From NCBI GenBank assembly GCA_964017155.1, contig OZ024854.1, forward strand, positions 17,874,055 through 17,938,054: a stretch of DNA of 64,000 nt, in the 5' to 3' direction. Below the pieces are notes generated by a model. It saw nothing but the letters and a program-made list of their open reading frames with translations. It made no database searches and had not been told where the DNA came from. Positions within the stretch are counted from its first letter, which is position 1, and every line of letters starts with the position of its first letter. Origin of the DNA: Oasisia sp. SBJ-2009. Taxonomy: Eukaryota > Annelida > Polychaeta > Sabellida > Siboglinidae. Position numbers and translations under genes: made by a program. Below, in pieces: positions 34,901-41,780 of this stretch.

Positions 34901-35019
34901 AGTTCAACGAGGACGGCTCGTTCATCGGCATGTACGGCGGCAAGAACCACCGTCCCGAGGAGAAGCCGCTCATGCAGAACGACTCCACCCAACCCTCGGC
35001 CCTCTCCACCTTCGTATAA
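2470..35019 (+). CDS. Nrg: Neuroglian/L1CAM-family neural cell adhesion molecule, gene span (5' end missing)
   Basis: Type I membrane adhesion protein of the L1 family, which in other animals mediates homophilic adhesion, axon guidance and anchoring to ankyrin-spectrin. Seen: 24 exons (using one of two Ig2 variants and the microexon, omitting the 42-nt candidate) whose lengths sum to 3,776 nt and keep one open frame of about 1,257 codons to the TAA at 35017-35019. Domain order is Ig1-Ig6, FN3-1 to FN3-5 (each FN3 split over two exons), one transmembrane helix, and a tail with FGEY, FIGMY and C-terminal STFV. This is the L1 family layout and close to its usual length. The first exon begins in phase 1, so a signal-peptide exon must lie before it; I do not find it in this window. 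Exon limits are read from splice signals and homology, not transcripts. The individual exons are listed separately. Confidence 0.93.
2590..3060. repeat. 25-bp intronic minisatellite
   Basis: Diverged copies of gacatgtcctgtgtctgtat plus taatt, clearest at about 2835-3015. It fills the intron between the two Ig1 exons, starting soon after the donor. Confidence 0.75.
3159..3340 (+). CDS. Nrg: Neuroglian exon: Ig1, second half
   Basis: Acceptor ctgtgcag, donor gtaagt; phase 2 in, phase 1 out. Encodes [11 protein letters not shown] with the conserved Ig tryptophan and [14 protein letters not shown], the Y-x-C strand with the second Ig cysteine. It ends at the Ig1/Ig2 linker. Confidence 0.92.
3796..3981 (+). 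CDS. Nrg: Neuroglian exon: Ig2, first half
   Basis: Acceptor cctttgcag, donor gtaccc; phase 1 in and out. Encodes [17 protein letters not shown] and [10 protein letters not shown], the L1-family Ig2 B and C strands, ending at QDFEG. It is followed by two alternative exons for the second half of the domain. Confidence 0.9.
4651..4785 (+). CDS. Nrg: Neuroglian exon: Ig2 second half, variant a
   Basis: Acceptor catttcag, donor gtacca; 135 nt, phase 1 in and out. Encodes [20 protein letters not shown] then [11 protein letters not shown]. It carries the Y-x-C cysteine needed to close Ig2. The following exon (5185-5322) is a homologue of the same size and phase, so only one of the two should be used per transcript. 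Confidence 0.88.
5185..5322 (+). CDS. Nrg: Neuroglian exon: Ig2 second half, variant b
   Basis: Acceptor cctccccag, donor gtacgt; 138 nt, phase 1 in and out. Encodes [20 protein letters not shown] then [12 protein letters not shown], aligned residue by residue with the previous exon but clearly diverged. Including both would give Ig2 two E-to-G strand halves, so mutually exclusive use is the natural reading (inference). Confidence 0.85.
5323..8651. other. Long neuroglian intron between Ig2 and Ig3
   Basis: No further exon recognised. Contains a C-rich tract near 6147-6180, a four-copy 31-bp tandem repeat (about 7641-7765) and AT-rich unique sequence. I looked for a third Ig2 variant starting with a GNL-like motif and saw none. 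Confidence 0.5.
7641..7765. repeat. 31-bp tandem repeat, four copies
   Basis: Unit begins caagtaacatagagcaaggg; the copies are nearly identical. Intronic. Confidence 0.9.
8652..8754 (+). CDS. Nrg: Neuroglian exon: Ig3, first half
   Basis: Acceptor ccacttcag, donor gtaagt; phase 1 in, phase 2 out. Encodes [11 protein letters not shown] and [15 protein letters not shown] with the first Ig3 cysteine. The E-P-P-x start is a typical L1 Ig2-Ig3 junction. Confidence 0.88.
8755..9644. other. Neuroglian intron within Ig3
   Basis: T/C-rich unique sequence. Open frames here are short and lack family similarity. Nothing else recognised. Confidence 0.5.
9645..9832 (+). CDS. Nrg: Neuroglian exon: Ig3, second half
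   Basis: Acceptor gtgtgtag, donor gtaagt; phase 2 in, phase 1 out. Encodes [17 protein letters not shown] and [12 protein letters not shown], the C strand and D-x-G-x-Y-x-C motif of Ig3. The upstream pyrimidine tract is short, but frame and homology are clear. Confidence 0.9.
10250..10381 (+). CDS. Nrg: Neuroglian exon: Ig4, first half
   Basis: Acceptor tgtcgcag, donor gtgtgg; phase 1 in and out. Encodes [20 protein letters not shown] then [20 protein letters not shown]. The P-x-W and C-K-A-x-G-x-P-x-P signature is typical of L1-family Ig4. The donor is unusual (gtgtgg) and is followed almost at once by the pyrimidine-rich array. Confidence 0.88.
10390..11065. repeat. 24-bp pyrimidine-rich intronic minisatellite
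   Basis: About 22 good copies of a 24-bp unit close to ccaccctcattcccaaccct plus ttcc from about 10535, with decayed copies back to about 12 bp after the donor at 10382. The sense strand is almost purely C/T/A. The unit is a multiple of three, so both strands give long repeat-only open frames. Confidence 0.92.
11213..11356 (+). CDS. Nrg: Neuroglian exon: Ig4, second half
   Basis: Acceptor tgtcaccag, donor gtaagt; 144 nt, phase 1 in and out. Encodes [19 protein letters not shown] and [19 protein letters not shown], with the Ig4 second cysteine and the N-x-H-G-Y strand typical of L1/neurofascin. Confidence 0.9.
11796..11980 (+). CDS. Nrg: Neuroglian exon: Ig5, first half
   Basis: Acceptor ctgttgtcag, donor gtcaga; phase 1 in, phase 0 out. 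Encodes [16 protein letters not shown] and [20 protein letters not shown], the Ig5 B and C strands. An inverted, diverged copy lies at 61830-62014. Confidence 0.9.
12294..12722. repeat. 40-bp intronic minisatellite
   Basis: About 11 copies of a 40-bp unit starting tgtcagcagtgacactttga and ending in agatgtatgaccatacgtca. It sits between the two Ig5 exons. The inverted duplicate keeps a shorter version at about 61340-61545. Confidence 0.92.
12739..12829 (+). CDS. Nrg: Neuroglian exon: Ig5, second half
   Basis: Acceptor cttatttcag, donor gtgagc; 91 nt, phase 0 in, phase 1 out. Encodes [20 protein letters not shown], the D-x-G-x-Y-x-C closing strand of Ig5. The inverted copy at 61239-61329 looks identical base for base. 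Confidence 0.92.
13260..13553 (+). CDS. Nrg: Neuroglian exon: Ig6
   Basis: Acceptor cccttccag, donor gtgagt; 294 nt, phase 1 in and out, a whole Ig domain in one exon. Encodes [27 protein letters not shown] and [17 protein letters not shown]. Homologous to L1-family Ig6, which lies next to the FN3 repeats. An inverted copy with a stop codon is at 60514-60807. Confidence 0.93.
13554..14543. other. Neuroglian intron between Ig6 and FN3-1
   Basis: The first 380 bp belong to the duplicated block and contain a 68-codon antisense open frame that also survives in the copy. The rest is AT-rich with no recognised element. Confidence 0.5.
14544..14638 (+). CDS. Nrg: Neuroglian exon: FN3-1, first half
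   Basis: Acceptor ttcgctgcag, donor gtaggg; phase 1 in, phase 0 out. Encodes [20 protein letters not shown] then [11 protein letters not shown], the P-D-P-P start and conserved tryptophan of FN3-1. Confidence 0.9.
14762..14862. repeat. GGGAGA hexamer repeat
   Basis: Purine-rich (GAGAGG)n tract in the intron just before the second FN3-1 exon. It yields Arg-Gly or Ser-Pro repeat frames only. Confidence 0.92.
14911..15192 (+). CDS. Nrg: Neuroglian exon: FN3-1 second half and FN3-2 start
   Basis: Acceptor ggttgccag, donor gtaagt; 282 nt, phase 0 in and out. Encodes [39 protein letters not shown] (FN3 F/G strands) and then [16 protein letters not shown] and VIVWE, the first strands of FN3-2. Confidence 0.92.
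15193..16249. other. Neuroglian intron within FN3-2
   Basis: Unique AT-rich sequence containing one tRNA-derived SINE (about 15677-16005). Nothing else recognised. Confidence 0.5.
15677..16005 (+). mobile_element. tRNA-derived SINE
   Basis: A tRNA-like head with an A-box-like tggtagagcgccgg and a B box ggttcaaatcc, about 35 nt apart, followed by an unrelated body (acattgcctgtgtctttcgg...). The B box is not followed by an acceptor stem that pairs with the start, so this is a SINE rather than a working tRNA. The right end is approximate. It sits in a neuroglian intron in sense orientation. Confidence 0.75.
16250..16484 (+). CDS. Nrg: Neuroglian exon: FN3-2, second half
   Basis: Acceptor atgctttcag, donor gtgagt; phase 0 in, phase 1 out. 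Encodes [38 protein letters not shown] and [13 protein letters not shown]. Matches L1 FN3-2, with the M-P-x-x-x-N-G-x-G motif. Confidence 0.92.
16551..16715. mobile_element. Foldback (hairpin) element
   Basis: Two inverted arms of about 70 bp, left starting attgtagtataattaactta and right ending with its reverse complement, separated by a short loop near 16622-16645. The arms are almost perfect. It looks like a palindromic MITE in the intron before FN3-3; no transposase is present. Confidence 0.85.
17088..17215 (+). CDS. Nrg: Neuroglian exon: FN3-3, first half
   Basis: Acceptor cacttgcag, donor gtaggg; phase 1 in, phase 0 out. Encodes [36 protein letters not shown] and FFRGYQ. The G-F-x-x-G-Y-x end of FN3-3 is typical of L1 proteins. 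The donor is the first unit of a 20-bp array. Confidence 0.9.
17206..17470. repeat. 20-bp minisatellite starting at the FN3-3 splice donor
   Basis: About 12 copies of gtagggggcttgtagtggag. The first copy begins exactly at the intron's GT (17216), and most copies repeat gtaggg or ataggg preceded by a purine-G. Confidence 0.9.
17674..17914 (+). CDS. Nrg: Neuroglian exon: FN3-3, second half, with basic cleavage site
   Basis: Acceptor tttttccag, donor gtcagt; phase 0 in, phase 1 out. Encodes [20 protein letters not shown], then [11 protein letters not shown] and the FN3-3 closing strands ([16 protein letters not shown]). RRKR at 17770-17781 fits a furin-type R-x-K/R-R site in the same domain where vertebrate L1CAM is cut by proprotein convertase or plasmin (established for L1CAM; inferred here). 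Confidence 0.92.
18429..18551 (+). CDS. Nrg: Neuroglian exon: FN3-4, first half
   Basis: Acceptor gttttttcag, donor gtaggc; phase 1 in and out. Encodes [34 protein letters not shown] and IVGIKRG (last residue completed by the next exon). The exon end and donor form the first unit of the 27-bp array that follows, which leaves the same frame open for about 790 bp. Confidence 0.9.
18530..19335. repeat. 27-bp minisatellite containing the FN3-4 exon end and splice donor
   Basis: About 29 copies of attgtgggtatcaagagagg plus taggcac. The first copy is the coding end of the exon plus its donor. The period is nine codons, so all frames stay open; the exon frame runs to a stop at 19337-19339. Antisense frames here are by-products. 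Confidence 0.95.
19652..19822 (+). CDS. Nrg: Neuroglian exon: FN3-4, second half
   Basis: Acceptor gatctttcag, donor gtaggt; 171 nt, phase 1 in and out. Encodes [40 protein letters not shown] and STTREATG. The L-x-P-x-T-x-Y-x-I motif is the FN3 F strand. The donor is duplicated 26 bp downstream. Confidence 0.92.
19817..19868. repeat. 26-bp direct duplication of the FN3-4 second-exon donor
   Basis: ccactggtaggtgaatgtag plus ccgtgt occurs twice in tandem. The first copy includes the last six exon bases and the donor at 19823; the second offers an identical donor at 19849, out of phase (26 nt). Confidence 0.9.
20418..20546 (+). CDS. Nrg: Neuroglian exon: FN3-5, first half
   Basis: Acceptor gtccttcag, donor gtaagt; phase 1 in and out. 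Encodes [20 protein letters not shown], then [13 protein letters not shown]. The N-P-G-S-x-F-F-V-x-Y-R motif is characteristic of the last FN3 of L1-family proteins. Confidence 0.92.
21139..21312 (+). CDS. Nrg: Neuroglian exon: FN3-5, second half
   Basis: Acceptor tttcttgcag, donor gtaacg; phase 1 in and out. Encodes [40 protein letters not shown] and IVKIGPSE. The extracellular part ends here unless the 42-nt exon at 22633 is included. Confidence 0.92.
22633..22674 (+). CDS. Nrg: Candidate optional 42-nt neuroglian juxtamembrane exon
   Basis: A good acceptor (ttcctatttcag) and donor (gtttgt) enclose 42 nt with phase 1 in and out, matching the exons on either side. It would add 14 residues ([14 protein letters not shown]) between FN3-5 and the membrane. 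Support is only splice signals, phase and a plausible sequence; a chance match is possible. Confidence 0.4.
24918..25012. repeat. CATA/CATG/CACG tetranucleotide microsatellite
   Basis: Successive blocks of the three related tetranucleotides ending in CA repeats. Intronic. Confidence 0.92.
26695..26820 (+). CDS. Nrg: Neuroglian exon: transmembrane segment
   Basis: Phase 1 entry after gatgttacag, donor gtgagt, phase 1 out. Encodes [17 protein letters not shown], a hydrophobic helix of about 23 residues and [17 protein letters not shown] and K-R-N-R-G-G-K-Y are hallmarks of L1-family membrane/juxtamembrane sequence. The pyrimidine tract before this acceptor is weak and the frame stays open upstream to an ATG at 26631, so the 5' boundary is uncertain. 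The donor is the first unit of a 47-bp array. Confidence 0.85.
26811..28140. repeat. 47-bp minisatellite containing the transmembrane-exon splice donor
   Basis: About 22-25 progressively decayed copies of a 47-bp unit starting aaagtacccgggtgagtacc. The first copy is the coding end of the exon (AAAGTACCCGG) plus its donor. At least ten copies keep an exact gtgagta. Confidence 0.93.
28141..30054. other. Neuroglian intron after the donor array
   Basis: A CA/CACG microsatellite at about 28208-28272 and otherwise AT-rich unique sequence. No exon recognised. Confidence 0.5.
30055..30133 (+). CDS. Nrg: Neuroglian exon: proximal cytoplasmic tail (FGEY)
   Basis: Acceptor ccccttccag, donor gtaagt; phase 1 in, phase 2 out. 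Encodes [20 protein letters not shown] then FGEYTR. Highly charged juxtamembrane tail with the F-G-E-Y motif, which in vertebrate L1 lies directly before the alternatively spliced RSLE miniexon. Confidence 0.92.
30618..30705. repeat. GGTAC pentanucleotide repeat
   Basis: About 17 perfect copies of the pentamer, ending in two AGTAC variants. Confidence 0.95.
31633..31653 (+). CDS. Nrg: Neuroglian 21-nt cytoplasmic microexon (YKEL)
   Basis: gccctacaaggagttgccgag lies between a strong acceptor (gtgttttgcag) and donor (gtaaac). It is 21 nt, phase 2 in and out, exactly as its neighbours require. Inclusion changes TR-T-DEPEY to TR-T-PYKELPS-DEPEY, inserting a YxxPhi sequence (YKEL) seven residues after the FGEY tyrosine. 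Vertebrate L1 has a neuronal miniexon (RSLE) at the same place that creates the AP-2 sorting motif YRSL (established). Equivalence here is inferred. Confidence 0.65.
31720..32620. repeat. GGTTGTGGC-rich tract with 40-bp minisatellite
   Basis: G/T-rich low-complexity sequence. From about 32365 it forms about six copies of a 40-bp unit starting tggttgtggcactggttatg. Open frames on both strands are repeat products. Confidence 0.88.
34200..34340. repeat. Imperfect tandem repeat with GTGACGTTGCC motif
   Basis: Roughly three copies of a segment with caccactgtgacgttgcc and atggttgctt. Intronic. Confidence 0.6.
34794..35019 (+). CDS. Nrg: Neuroglian last exon: ankyrin-binding tail and C-terminus
   Basis: Acceptor gttgcgtgcag; phase 2 in; stop TAA at 35017-35019. 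Encodes [35 protein letters not shown] and [20 protein letters not shown], ending STFV. FIGMY occupies the place of the L1-family FIGQY ankyrin-binding motif whose tyrosine phosphorylation regulates ankyrin binding. The terminal T-F-V fits a class I PDZ ligand. GC-rich compared with the surrounding intron. Confidence 0.95.
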
Positions 35020-35064
35020 GTCAGCCACACGTGACGCTTCGTAAAAGTCAGCCACGCGTGACGC
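35011..35064. repeat. 27-bp tandem duplication spanning the neuroglian stop codon
   Basis: ttcgtaTAAgtcagccacac plus gtgacgc is followed directly by the same 27 bp with AAA in place of TAA (and one further change). The first copy contains the last two sense codons and the stop. Confidence 0.9.
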
Positions 35065-36209
35065 TGCGTGCAAGTCTGTTATCCGTCATGTCGTACCGGG
35101 CGATGTTGTTTGCGTTGTTACTACCCTCTCGTTGCGCGGTGGACTCTCCTCTGGGGGATGGATGCTTTGGCGGGAATAGTCCATTTGCGACCCGGGGGAT
35201 GACAGCGTGTCAGACAGTTACCACGCGAACGTGGTACGACTAAAAGTGCAATAACTTCTTCGGAGACTATTTCTTGTGACATTCACATGCGTGCCGTGTC
35301 GAGCACCGCTTCTATCAAGTGGACACGTGTTGGAAGGATGCACTGCTTTCACTGTGCGTCGGCTTCTAACACGACTGTCACAAATTGAAAGACAAGACAC
35401 GGAAAGACCAACCGTCCGTGTCACTGGACGGAATGTCCAGGCCTTGTGACAGGCGGCCTTGTGCGCTGAATGTGGACTCCCTCCGTCGCATGACACTAGG
35501 ACAATTTAATGGTGCCATCGTAATGTAATAATGTAGCTGTGTTTCGAGTCACGATGACGTTGACTCCTATTGCATTTCTTTACAAATCTCGTGCATCTGT
35601 GGTTTTTGTGAAGTGATCATTCGATCATGATAATATATGTGCAGAGTCTTCTGCGGTAGAAGAAAACGATATTGTATGGTCACAGTTGGCATGTGGATCA
35701 AGTGTTTGTTACATCGATTCTACTGCATTTGTAAGAAGCAGTTTTTTCCTGCTGCAATTCGGAAAGATCGTAATATTCTAAGACAGACTCGTGATCTGGT
35801 CAATTAAAAATGACTCCAATACAAAATTATCCATCGACACAGTTAGTTAACTTATATCGGGCTGGAGGACAAGCAGATCTCATCGTAATCTGTTTTCTTA
35901 TCTCGACATTAGTTTCACTTAATCAGTAGTTAGGTAGATTAGATAGGTTATGCTAATTGGAAGAAATCTGTAGTTCGTGCTAGGAAAGTGTTTCAATGAA
36001 CGTGGTCGAAATGTGAATTCTGCAGGTTAGCGAACGCGTTGTTGGAGTCGGTTATTTAACTGCGTATGTCTCGTGTGCTATCTGGTAAGGACAATCAAAG
36101 ACGAAAGAAAATGCGCAGTAACGTCGTTATGTGTGAATGTAGCTTTAAGTTATGAACTGCCAGTGATGAGTATAATGTGGTTGCCTATAGAAACGTGTGC
36201 CGTGCTCTT
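35020..36209 (+). other. Neuroglian 3' UTR and flank
   Basis: No coding sequence. No clear AATAAA seen near the stop, so the poly(A) site is not placed. The 3' UTR may run into the duplicated block that begins at about 36210. Confidence 0.5.
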
Positions 36210-38600
36210 CAACGAGTATTGACACGTCATACTCGTGACGTACACAATCGGAGAAGTACGTTTGTGTGACGCTGCAAAGAAACGTCCAATCAGCGTCGGT
36301 AGATTTCCGTGTGGCTCATCGAGCTTCCTGTTGAATTGTGCGAACAGGACATCTATGTGTTGCTTGTTCTAAAAACGGCAGTCCATCTGAGTCAAAAAAA
36401 CATCGCATCCGTAAACCACAGTAAAGTTACATTGTTCGCGACGGTTAGTGTTGTTTCTGTCGTCGATATGGTACTGCGAGGCTAAACGACGGTAGACCTA
36501 CGAGTGGCCACGTGAGTGGAAGTGTTTCCTCGTCTAACATTGTCTGTTTCCTCGTAGTGGCGTATGAGGTTATACCTACACTGTGCACGATATTGAGTAT
36601 ACATGTGTAGTATATATTGAAGATGTCTTAAATGGTTTGTCAGATGTCTATTTATATATCTAATCGTATTGCAAATGAGCTGTAGTGGCTATCCGTGTGT
36701 AAGCAGACACGGACACGTGTGTGCGTCGTATTCACGTAGAACAATTTAGACGGTGCTTGCGTTCGTCTGTTTATTGCATGTTTACACAACTACCATGACA
36801 ATATTAGTGCGTGCTCTATATTATATGTATGTGTGTGTGTGAGCATTTACCTAAACTGGAACTACAAGTCTTGTAGTGCAGTTGAATCACGTAGTTCACA
36901 CGCGCTTCGAATGTTCCGCCGTCGAAGCTTTGGATGGGCCACGATGGATCAACATCTATTGCCATTGGTCACACTCTCTTCTCACAACTGCGTGTGTCGT
37001 TCATCAGTGCGACATTTTGGTAGAACGACGTGGATAGTGTTATTTTTAAAGCAGCATTTTTGCGACATTTGTGTACACGCCGCTTCTGCACCGGTTCGCA
37101 GCGGCTCCGTGGCAGGCTGTCGTCTTTTGTATTGTTCATATTGGACACCGGTCATTCGACAGCGGCCGTGTATGGTCGTTCTGTTCTGCGCGCCACGCTC
37201 ATGTAAACCTCGGGTTGTCGGCGCTGCGTTATTTCGTCCCACATTTGCGCTGTTTATCTCTGGAAGTATCGCGTTTCGGTTACTACTTAGTGCGTTGTAT
37301 TCACCTACCTGATTCTGACACTGAACACTTACTCTTGAACGTTCCTTGTCATCGGCTGTATCAGTAATCGAAATTCGCAGCATCAGCTGAGATGACCCGA
37401 CCGGACAGCCAAACCGGCACATAGAACGTGTGTGTGTGTCCTTAGGGTGGGCCGAAGTAATGTCCAATGTCGCCGCCAGGATTCGTCGCAGAATCTGGTC
37501 GCGCAGAGTCGTCAGATTCTTGAGATTTATATTTTTGTTGGGGGTTTTATACGTATGGTTATTTTAGCTTTACTACGATTTATTGTGTTCGCCTGATGTC
37601 TTTGTTCATACGTGTATACACTTCATTGTACCGTGAAGCTTACTGCCAGTCGATGGTCGAGTGTGCTATGTTTACTCCTACTGGAAAGTAGAAGATGTTA
37701 ACCTACGCCTGGCTCTTCTGTGAGCAGGCACTGCTCTTTTGGAATGCCTCACAACAACTCAAAACCGGGACAGTGTATGGGTGTACTACTACTGTAGCGG
37801 ATATAGCGAGCTCTGTATAAAGTAGGCGTCTGATACCTTTAATATGTAACATACACGTGAACCGTTAACTTAATTAAGCATGATCAGGATTTCAGAATAT
37901 ATCTATTGTAAACACGTGTCCGTTACGGTCAGGTGTCCGCTATGGCAGGTGTAACTGTGTTACTGCTGATATTTAATTGCGGTGAACACGTGCGCGGGTG
38001 TGTTAAACGACACCCGCTGTATTTTACTTTGGCGCACGATTAGAGTATTATTTGATGTCGTAGGGTTTCCGGTCGCCGTTATGACGTGTGTCTAGGTTCG
38101 TCACCTGCCTGTCTGTCACGCCATGTCACGTGGCCTGCCTATCATAGTGTACATAGCAGCGTACGACGGACGACGTCGCGCGAACAACACGGAGACCCCT
38201 GTCCCGATTCCGGGACCGTGAAAGTGGTGTTGTCAGTGCATTCCATCGTCGTCCGGTCACACCGCCTTAGTCGTGTGTAGTGGGGTGCCTGTGGTGTGGG
38301 GTATTACCCCGATAGAGCCGCGTGCCCGTGTGTCCGTGTTCGGGAGGGTGGGAGGGAGGGGAAGGGAGGGGGGTTTATGGGGTAATTACGGTTCACGGGG
38401 GCTTTATGAAAATGTGGCTTACGATAAGGGGCTAACGGATATGTCGTTGTGGGGACGCTATATGTGTGAGTGTGTTTTATTCGACCGAAACGTGTGTCCG
38501 GTTGTACCATTGCGATCATTAAAAAATAATGTCCTTCGGAGTTCGTGTGTTCGTCTTCAATTCCAGGGGCTACGTATGACTCGATAACTGGCTGTGACTC
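36210..38600 (+). repeat. Segmental duplication source block (neuroglian 3' flank), inverted copy at 51.6-54.2 kb
   Basis: Matches the reverse complement of about 51600-54200. Anchors: cgtccaatcagcgtcggtag (36276 region) pairs with the 54110 region, and gttcgtgtgttcgtcttcaa (38550 region) with 51640. Open frames of 48-161 codons here have partial counterparts in the copy but resemble no known protein. Confidence 0.92.
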
Positions 38601-38807
38601 AGTGATTTCTAGAAGAAAAAAACCTACATCGGTCTAGTATTAAATTACTATACCAGTTCAGATATAAACTTCCGACTACCCAGTGGAAAATCACTAGATA
38701 AATTGCTTGGTTGGCCGCAGCGCGCAACTTGATCCTAATCCAGTAAATATTCTTCATGTCGGGCTCTATCAATTTGTACCCTTGTGTTGATATATTAATA
38801 GGCACCG

Positions 38808-39974
38808 CCGACATGCCGGAGCAATAATAATTAGTGTACGTATGCTAGAAAGTATTCATATATTGCTGGAGATTAACAAATGGATATTAATTGTTTATTA
38901 GAAAGTATAACAAAACACGAAGGAATCCATTTTTGACGTATCCACGGAAACATTAAATGCCGCCACCTGGATAAATTACGTAACTAGCCGTAAATGTATC
39001 CCGGTAGACGGCATGCTTGTCATAATCACTTAATAAAGCAACTATAGCATGGAGTTGTGTATTAGCTTTGATTAATATAATTTAGTAACATTTAAATAAT
39101 ATCATACAATTAATTTAGAAAATAATGCTTTTATGTATTTATATATTACACGAAAGATACGCATCTCTACCACTGTCTATACCCCTATATGTCTAACTGC
39201 AACATACGAAGGTACATCAAGCTATGTCACGTCTAGTTTGCCTAGATATGTATAAGTTTTTCACATAATTAACAATAAATCCACAACCTGTTAAAACACG
39301 CCAATGACGACTAAAACGTTGCAATCAGGAAGATATATTTTTCTAAGCCGACATGCCGGAGCAATAATAATTAGTGTACGTATGCTAGAAAGTATTTATA
39401 TATTTCTGGATACTAATAAATGCACATTAATTGTTTATTAGAAAGTATAACAAAACATGAAGGAATCCATTTTGACGTATCCAGGGAAACGTTAAATGCC
39501 GCCACCTTCAGGATAAATTACGTCGCTAGCCGTAAATGTATTCCGGTAGACGGCATGCTTGTCACAATCACTTAATAAAACAATTATAGAATGGAGTTGT
39601 GTATTAATTTTGATTAATATAATTTAGTAATATTTAAATGACATCATACAATTAATTTAGACATTAATGCTTTTATTATGAGCAAATGATTGTCACATAA
39701 TTATGATAAAGGTAAGTGAGCTACTGGTCCAATCATATGTGAACAGTTGTAACCACTTCCATTTCCTTAGTCTTAGATGTGCCAAAATGTTTTTTTTTTA
39801 TAATAAAAAGTACTATGAAACCGAAATATTATTATATATGTCTTTAAAGTAATACCGTAGTTTCGAACTGTCAAACATTACACGACAAATACGCATATCT
39901 ACCACTGTCTATACCTATATAAGTCTAACTGCAACAGACGAAGGTACATCAAGCTAAGTCACGTCTAGTTTGCC

Positions 39975-40041
<67 letters not shown>

Positions 40042-40560
40042 GTATAAGTTTTTCACACAATTAACACTAAAAAGGTCTAAATCCCTTGCGCCTGATCAAA
40101 AACGCCAATGAAGACTAAAACGTTGCAATCAGGAAGATATTTTTTGTAAGCGGACATGCTGGAGCAATCATAATTAGTGTACGTATGCTAGAAAGTATTC
40201 ATATATTGCTGGAGATTAACAAATGGACATTAATTGTTTATTAGAAAGTATAACAAAAGATGAAGGAATCCATTTTTGACGTATCCACGGAAACGTTAAA
40301 TGCCGCCACCTTCTGGATAAATTACGTAACTAGCCGTAAATGTATTCCGGTAGACGGCGTGCTTGTCACAATCACTTAAAGCAATTATAGCATGGAGTTG
40401 TGTGTTAATTTTGATTAATATAATTTAGTAACATTTAAATGGTATCATACAATTAATTTAGAAATTAATGCTTGTATGTATCGAGTAAATGTTTGCCATT
40501 TAATTTGTCTATGATAAAGATAAGTGAGCTACTGGCCAAATCATATGTGAATTTTTGTTA
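38808..40560. repeat. Tandemly triplicated element
   Basis: Three head-to-tail copies starting near 38810, 39349 and 40150, each opening ccgacatgccggagcaataa (third copy slightly changed). Copy 1 is about 540 bp. Copy 2 carries an insertion of about 190 bp and a TA expansion (39976-40035). Copy 3 is cut by a TA tract at 40562. No protein encoded; probably a non-autonomous mobile element. Confidence 0.85.
39976..40035. repeat. TA tract
   Basis: TA repeat within copy 2 of the triplicated element. Confidence 0.9.
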
Positions 40561-40561
40561 T

Positions 40562-40582
40562 ATACATACACACACACATATA

Positions 40583-40655
<73 letters not shown>
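40562..40655. repeat. TA tract at the 5' edge of a LINE remnant
   Basis: CA/TA repeat joining the third copy of the triplicated element to LINE-like sequence. Confidence 0.9.
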
Positions 40656-40657
<2 letters not shown>

Positions 40658-41780
40658 AGAGAATTGTGGCAGACCGGCTGATTGCACACATGTGTGAAAA
40701 CAATCTCTATATGCCGTAGCAATCAGCATACCGGCAGAACTGCATTACCAAAACGGCACTACTACACGTGCATGACAGCGTAATCCGGTCCACGGACGAA
40801 CGCAAAGATGTGATTTTGCTGCTAATCGATCTGAGCGCTGCATTTGATATGATTGATCACGCCATTCTTTTAAACACATTGAGTAACGCCATCAGCGTCG
40901 CTGCCTATTTTCAACACAGACAATTCACGGTGTTGATTGCCGGTGAGGCGTCGAAACTACACAAGCTGACACGCGGTGTCCCGCAGGGGTCAGTTCTCGG
41001 ACCACTATTGTTCGCTATTTATCCCTCTTGCATCACTGCTTAAACATCATGGCATATCTTACCATATATATGCAGGTGACACCCAACTTTTCCAAGAATT
41101 CAGCCTGAGCGATAACACTTCACCCGAGATTGCCATAAGGAAAATGGAACTCTGCGTCGCCGGTATCCTTCAGTGGATGAGCACCAACATACTGAAGCTG
41201 AATTACGATAAAACAGAGATTCTCATCATCCATCCGAAATCAGCACAACAACCGAAGGTGCAAGAACGCAGTCTACACTCTTTTGATATGTTACTTCTTA
41301 AACAGCCCACTTTCCGAAATAAAATCGACCAACGATCGTTATCTTGTGCAGCTCCAAGGGCGTGCAACCAACTCCCACTTACAGTGCGCCAATATTATGA
41401 GTGTTAATCAGTTTAAGGTTGCACTCAAGATACATCGTTTTACAGATTATTATTTTGACGTTCGACGACCATAGTTACTTAGTCAGCTATTCATCTATTT
41501 GTTTTAATTAATTAATTATTTTTATTATTACATATTTATACTATTTATCTTTTTAATTTTGTTAATACACTTTATAGGTGTGTGCTAATTTATGTCGGTA
41601 TTTTAAGGGAACATGATTGTTTTATCAGCATATGCATATTTTATCAAAGTAGTATTGTATTAGCTTTCTTTAATTTGTTTTTCTATTATTACTACTTTAA
41701 CTCAATTAGGAATAATAATTTTAAAGCGCCCCAGAAAAATGATTTGGATGGGGCGCTATATAAGAAATAGGTTATTATTA
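40656..41780 (+). mobile_element. Decayed non-LTR retrotransposon (CR1/L2/Jockey-like) 3' part
   Basis: Fragments of a reverse transcriptase: QSAYR-like and TALLHVHDSV sequence, LLLIDLSAAFDMIDHAILLN (the F-D-x-x-D-H motif), RGVPQGSVLGPLLFAIY, and a C-terminal AAPRACNQLP...FKVALK stretch. Stops and frameshifts break it, part between the palm motifs is deleted, and the F-A-D-D box reads Y-A-G-D. The 3' end (gcgctatataaga followed by ttattatta) is typical of this LINE group. Confidence 0.85.

Noticed and set aside
34701..35243. 180-codon open frame over the last neuroglian exon
   Set aside because: Arg-rich shadow of the GC-rich terminal exon, whose true frame has FIGMY and the correct phase.
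36833..37467. Protein-coding gene in the neuroglian 3' flank (159- and 161-codon frames)
   Set aside because: Partly repeated in the inverted copy but with altered frames, no family resemblance and no splice or start context.
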